Assembly: GCA_023393235.1 (NCBI GenBank)
Contig: JAEWMH010000115.1
Span: forward strand, 1 to 64,000
Reading direction: 5' to 3'
Source of the DNA: Bacillota bacterium
GTDB lineage: Bacteria; Bacillota; Bacilli; Paenibacillales; NBRC-103111
DNA length: 64,000 nt
Shown here: positions 61,301 through 64,000 of the stretch, piece after piece
How the letters are laid out: every line of letters starts with the position of its first letter
Numbering within the stretch: the first letter of the stretch is position 1
Notes under the pieces: generated by a model
The model's input: the letters and a program-made list of their open reading frames with translations, nothing else
The model's database searches: none
Told to the model about the DNA's origin: nothing
Position numbers and translations under genes: made by a program

Positions 61301-64000
61301 AAACACCCATACCGGTGAATCTCCGGTGAAGCTCCAGTTGGCAAGCGGCTGGCCGTCTCCCGGCAGCGGCTTCACATTGGCGCTTTGCCCGCTGCTGGTG
61401 TCATACATAATGGCAGCCAAGGTTCCGGTGGAGTAGGAATCCGCCACCCGGCCGTCCCGGTAGTTGTAGCCGATGAGAGAGCCCATATAGGAATTGGCTC
61501 CTCCGGCAATGGAGGTAATGTGGGCAGCCTTGGCGTACACCCGGCTCAGGTTCCCGTCATTATGTCCGGCAAAGCCGCCTGCGTAAGCACGGGTAGCAAC
61601 GCCGGTTCCTGCTACATACACCTCATCCTGCATGGCATACGCATCTGCAATGGTTCCGTCGAGATAGATAATCCCGGCAAAGCCGCCGCCTCTGGCATCA
61701 AAAGAGGAGGTTTTTACATTACCTGTGGCATAAGCCTGGGTAATCTCATATGCATTCACCACACCGGCGAAGCCGCCTGCGTAAGCACCCGCCTTGCCGT
61801 CCAGGGTGACGGAGCCCTTGGCATACGCACCATCAATGGCTCCATGCGCCGAGTCGCCCAGAATACCGGCAAAACCGCCCGCCGAAATCGTGGCGTAAGG
61901 GTTGACAATGGCTGCCTCAATGTCCATATCCGCAGATGTATTCTTGATGGTTGTGGCATCTGCTTGTCCCACGAACCCGCCGATCCGGGCGTAGGTTGCC
62001 TGGCGGTTGGACGCCACACTTTCACCGATGACAATCGGCTTATCGTTCAAGGAAGCGGTGCGGGAATAGGAAATTTCACTATGATCCGCTTGGCCTGCCA
62101 GCCCGCCTGCGCTGTAGTTGGAGCTGCTGCCTGCATCAAGCTGGCTGTGGGCCATAATATTGACCGCCGCACTGCCGGACAAAAGACCGGCTGCCCCACC
62201 CATAACTGCATGGGAGGCTTCTGTTACGTTGACAGATGCAGAGGAAACGGAGTTATACAGGGAAGCGGAAAGGAGCTTGCCCACAAGTCCGCCTGCGTAC
62301 AGGTCCAAAGATTGACCGGAGCCTGTCAAAACAATGCCGCCCTCGTCCACCTTGGCATCATAGATACCCGGGTAAAACGGTGCATAATACCCGAAGTCTA
62401 ATGCAGCATTGCGCTGTTCGCTGCTTGCCTCCATCACACCCGCGATGCCGCCTGCGGCATTCGAACGTGTTCCCGTGGTCATCGTAGCAAGCAAGGGGTT
62501 ACCCTCTACTGCTGCTGCAGACAGCTCAATACGGGGAGACGCCTCCGTCAGGTAAAGAATGGAGTTGTTGGCAGAGGCAACGATGCCGCCGGCTTTCACA
62601 TCAGCTTGAGCAGCTGCCAGGCTTCCCCGGAAAACAGCTTCCTTCACAGCAGTATCCGCCAGCTTGCCGGCGATGCCGCCCAAAGCGCTTCTGCCTGCCG
62701 TAACGGCAAGGGATACTCCCTTCACCTGTACCTTTTCCAGTTCGAACACATTGGTGCCCAAACCTGCTTTATCTCCGGCAATACCGCCGGCAGCTGCTGC
62801 CGCGGCAATCTCTCCGCCAGTGCTGCCGATGCCTGTGACAACGGCATTCTTAACGGTTTGTCCGGCGGCGGAACGGCCGATCATACCGCCTGCGATGGAG
62901 CCTGCACCATCTGCCAGGATGTTTCCGCCAGTGAAGGCAACCGTAACATCGGCAGCTGCTCCTGAAACATACAATCCAACCAAACCGCCGGCCAAATTGC
63001 CTTCACCGCTGGCGTGGATCGTGCCTCCGGCATCAATAACAGCCTTGGAGGTTTGAATATCGCCTGTTTGCTTACCGGCCAGACCGCCAACTACAGCTGC
63101 TTCGCCGGAGGCTTCGATGGCACCGCCAAGAAGCACAACGCCGGATGCGGAAATCGCCGATTGATTGTCGCCCACCAGTCCGCCTACTGCGGCATTAGCG
63201 GCGGCACTTTTTACTTTGCCTCCGTCTTTGGCGGTAAACTTCAAGCCTGTAACAGTTCCTGTGTTTTGTCCGATGATACCGCCCACGTAGCTGCCGCCGG
63301 TCACTTGGGCCTGGCTGGTCAGAACCACACTGATCTCGGACACCTTGCCCTGATTAAGTCCGGCCAATGCGCCTACCCATTGGGTACCGGTAACGTTCAC
63401 CGGCTCCTGGGCAACCTGGCGTACAGTGGCAAAACTTCCGATTACACCGAACAATCCGGTATAATCGCCGCCGGAAACCTTCAAGCCGCTGATCAGATTT
63501 CCGTTGCCCACAAAATGCCCTTGGAAAGCATGAGCCGTATCGGCGCCGATAGGATCCCAGTGGGTCGATTGAATGTGGACCGGAGCCGTCAATTGGATGG
63601 TTCTTCCTTTAAAATCAAACTTGCTTACACCGGTTACCGTGCCGTTGACGATGGCTGCCAAACCGGCCAGATCCGCTTCCGTCTGCAAGGTAAACGTAAG
63701 TGCGTTGGTATTCTTGGTATACCAGTTAATATTCATGCTGACGGGTGTACCCCCGCCACCGTTGTTTCCTCCGTCTCCGCCGTTGTTGGCGCTGAGGTTC
63801 AGCTCCGGATACCGGTATTCGGCATTCTCCGAGCCATAGCGCCAGGCTGTATCGCTGAAGGTCCAGCCCGACAGAGCCGGGAAGGCATTGCGGTCAGCCA
63901 GCGTAGTAGAGAGGATCGGGCTCAAGCGGGAATATTGGTTGAGCTCATAATAGGTGCCTCCGCCAAAATCCAGCAGCCCGCTGTTAATGGATTTGCTTTC
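58370..64000 (-). CDS. Giant secreted GLUG-repeat, SLH-anchored surface protein (5' end outside window)
   Basis: The reading frame stays open from its TAA at 58370-58372 to the right edge (at least 1876 codons), so the N-terminus and signal peptide are outside. Most of the visible part is GLUG-like repeats, such as GGLAG, GGIAGxN and AGGFAG segments alternating with Asn/Ser-rich strands, forming a long beta-helix-like array. Near the C-terminus come an Ig-like part, a chitobiase/CHB_HEX-like segment (VVYYTTNGAQPTE), a run of nine glycines, and three SLH repeats beginning WDFVDAQGHWAQ for wall anchoring. It is likely a cell-surface adhesin or substrate-binding protein. The TTG at 63925 is not taken as a start because the frame continues upstream. 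Confidence 0.85.
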   Translation of the reverse strand, partial: ESKSINSGLLDFGGGTYYELNQYSRLSPILSTTLADRNAFPALSGWTFSDTAWRYGSENAEYRYPELNLSANNGGDGGNNGGGGTPVSMNINWYTKNTNALTFTLQTEADLAGLAAIVNGTVTGVSKFDFKGRTIQLTAPVHIQSTHWDPIGADTAHAFQGHFVGNGNLISGLKVSGGDYTGLFGVIGSFATVRQVAQEPVNVTGTQWVGALAGLNQGKVSEISVVLTSQAQVTGGSYVGGIIGQNTGTVTGLKFTAKDGGKVKSAAANAAVGGLVGDNQSAISASGVVLLGGAIEASGEAAVVGGLAGKQTGDIQTSKAVIDAGGTIHASGEGNLAGGLVGLYVSGAAADVTVAFTGGNILADGAGSIAGGMIGRSAAGQTVKNAVVTGIGSTGGEIAAAAAAGGIAGDKAGLGTNVFELEKVQVKGVSLAVTAGRSALGGIAGKLADTAVKEAVFRGSLAAAQADVKAGGIVASANNSILYLTEASPRIELSAAAVEGNPLLATMTTGTRSNAAGGIAGVMEASSEQRNAALDFGYYAPFYPGIYDAKVDEGGIVLTGSGQSLDLYAGGLVGKLLSASLYNSVSSASVNVTEASHAVMGGAAGLLSGSAAVNIMAHSQLDAGSSSNYSAGGLAGQADHSEISYSRTASLNDKPIVIGESVASNRQATYARIGGFVGQADATTIKNTSADMDIEAAIVNPYATISAGGFAGILGDSAHGAIDGAYAKGSVTLDGKAGAYAGGFAGVVNAYEITQAYATGNVKTSSFDARGGGFAGIIYLDGTIADAYAMQDEVYVAGTGVATRAYAGGFAGHNDGNLSRVYAKAAHITSIAGGANSYMGSLIGYNYRDGRVADSYSTGTLAAIMYDTSSGQSANVKPLPGDGQPLANWSFTGDSPVWVFAGSGDSVVPELAKLSGWRFAPDLGFMTASAKNTAAFEVAAPEQLAAFALLQDEGVALYRLYNRAATTVPAVSKLTLTADMALAGKLWKPVAVFRGELDGGSHSITGLKLSLFEGSKLGFVSENRGVITNLTLLQPQLEGAAYTGAVAGVNSVEGLISHVTVKGGTVSAGTAAGGIAGENRSQLQDVAIQNMSVTARESAGGIAGTNDGSIQTSHAGGRVTAVQAEGGSAAGGIAGEQGVEGSITGSFSYADVSADAPAANAGGLAGVNEGAIADSYNTGSILAKGIDTARAGGVAGYTAGALTGNINGGQASASVGGILVKGKTFAGGVAGQLAEGAALTGNIYDMQMVQFPVAYYTQTGSKVRTEAGQAEGLSTAKLVEGVLPAGLSASVWTAQQGFYPQLSRFAGTMESGVSTAAVVLAADDTAFSVTGAYRTAGDASITWTTSQSGGLTVLTASKGGASRAVAINKTPLVYEFTAAAPTSPTEKQFKDKVGIVLETIEAGAVVYYTTNGAQPTELSAVYTNPIEVSVTTTIKAIAVVDGKNNSAVFTAEFKKIVPGGGGGGGGGAPSNVTASVGGKDITSTVSQSASDTETVVVLKDEAVKSLLKDGQKGTEVAVVFGEGIQVATAELKAELVKEMASHDAVLLVKNQGAVYRVPADVLAQAGAEGGSLRFTVAQLTNAEVKQMQDTAKANGYEIQIAPAVFKITKVEGTQLKELNKLAGYAERILLLPNGVAASKTPAGVMLQANGSISPVPSRVVDYEGKQAIALNSVAGSGTFAVVSSAAWDFVDAQGHWAQTSIGDLAARRMVGGSAPGMFEPDRSITRAEFAAIAVKALGLEGTGTTALPFQDVSAADWYAAYLASAYEFGLISGFEDGTVRAQEEISRQQAMAILARAMALTGLPVDATDDEVNGLLASFEDADGIADYAKTAIAASVKAGLVSGRSSTEIAPDALMTRAEVATIVQKLLKLSGLTE

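Noticed and set aside
58370..64000. Possible CRISPR or tandem DNA repeats in the last 5.6 kb
   Set aside because: The repetition is at protein level (GLUG motifs); spacing and DNA sequence vary and the frame is open throughout.

Overview
The window comes from a moderately GC-rich, spore-forming Firmicute of the Paenibacillus type. The evidence is gene content and order (bofA, yaaL, recR, ybaB, dnaX, SRP RNA; rpoE, pyrG, spo0F, fba, murA, rho, rpmE; ywiB; pbpG-ywhD), purine-rich Shine-Dalgarno sites, frequent TTG/GTG starts, S-layer-homology (SLH) surface proteins and multi-copy intergenic repeats. In Bacillus subtilis the dnaX/bofA/rrn block and the rpmE/rho/rpoE block are far apart; here they are adjacent.

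1-6.9 kb (minus strand): the 5' end of a 16S rRNA with tandem promoters, bofA, yaaL, recR, ybaB, dnaX, a soluble two-PAS sensor kinase, the large SRP RNA with its own promoter and terminator, a sporulation lipoprotein and rpmE. 7-9.3 kb: an MFS drug exporter and a TetR regulator inserted on the plus strand. 9.4-18.2 kb (minus): a radical SAM gene, rho, murA, fbaA, spo0F (with a near-consensus sigma-H promoter), pyrG and rpoE.

18.6-28.4 kb: a cytoplasmic subtilase, ywiB, a GH112 disaccharide phosphorylase (promoter plus overlapping cre) divergent from its likely AraC regulator, a class A PBP, ywhD and a large lipoprotein.

28.7-45.2 kb: a polysaccharide utilisation locus. It encodes a 1652-residue secreted, SLH-anchored PL6 lyase, a membrane-bound AraC sensor-regulator, a binding lipoprotein with two permeases, a GH95-like glycosidase, a cytoplasmic PL6 paralogue and a fused SGNH esterase plus alpha/beta hydrolase. 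The order suggests digestion at the cell wall, import of oligosaccharides, then lysis, de-esterification and hydrolysis inside. Sugar-uptake ATPases and monomer catabolism are not in the window.

45.3-55.1 kb: an XRE regulator, then an SsuD-type monooxygenase in an operon with a sugar-type (CUT1) ABC transporter whose second permease has an in-frame stop. An AraC regulator fused to a degenerate APH-type kinase domain (all three catalytic positions replaced) and a radical SAM protein with an unusual C-x10-C-x2-C motif follow. A flavin-type split-barrel protein closes the group. 55.2-64 kb: an M1-like peptidase, a membrane protein, and the 3' part of a giant GLUG/SLH surface protein that runs off the right edge.

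Four intergenic stretches (13.3-13.6, 25.8-26.0, 54.35-54.55, 58.1-58.3 kb) hold short repeat units in mirrored order. All functional assignments come from reading motifs and gene order; no database search was run.
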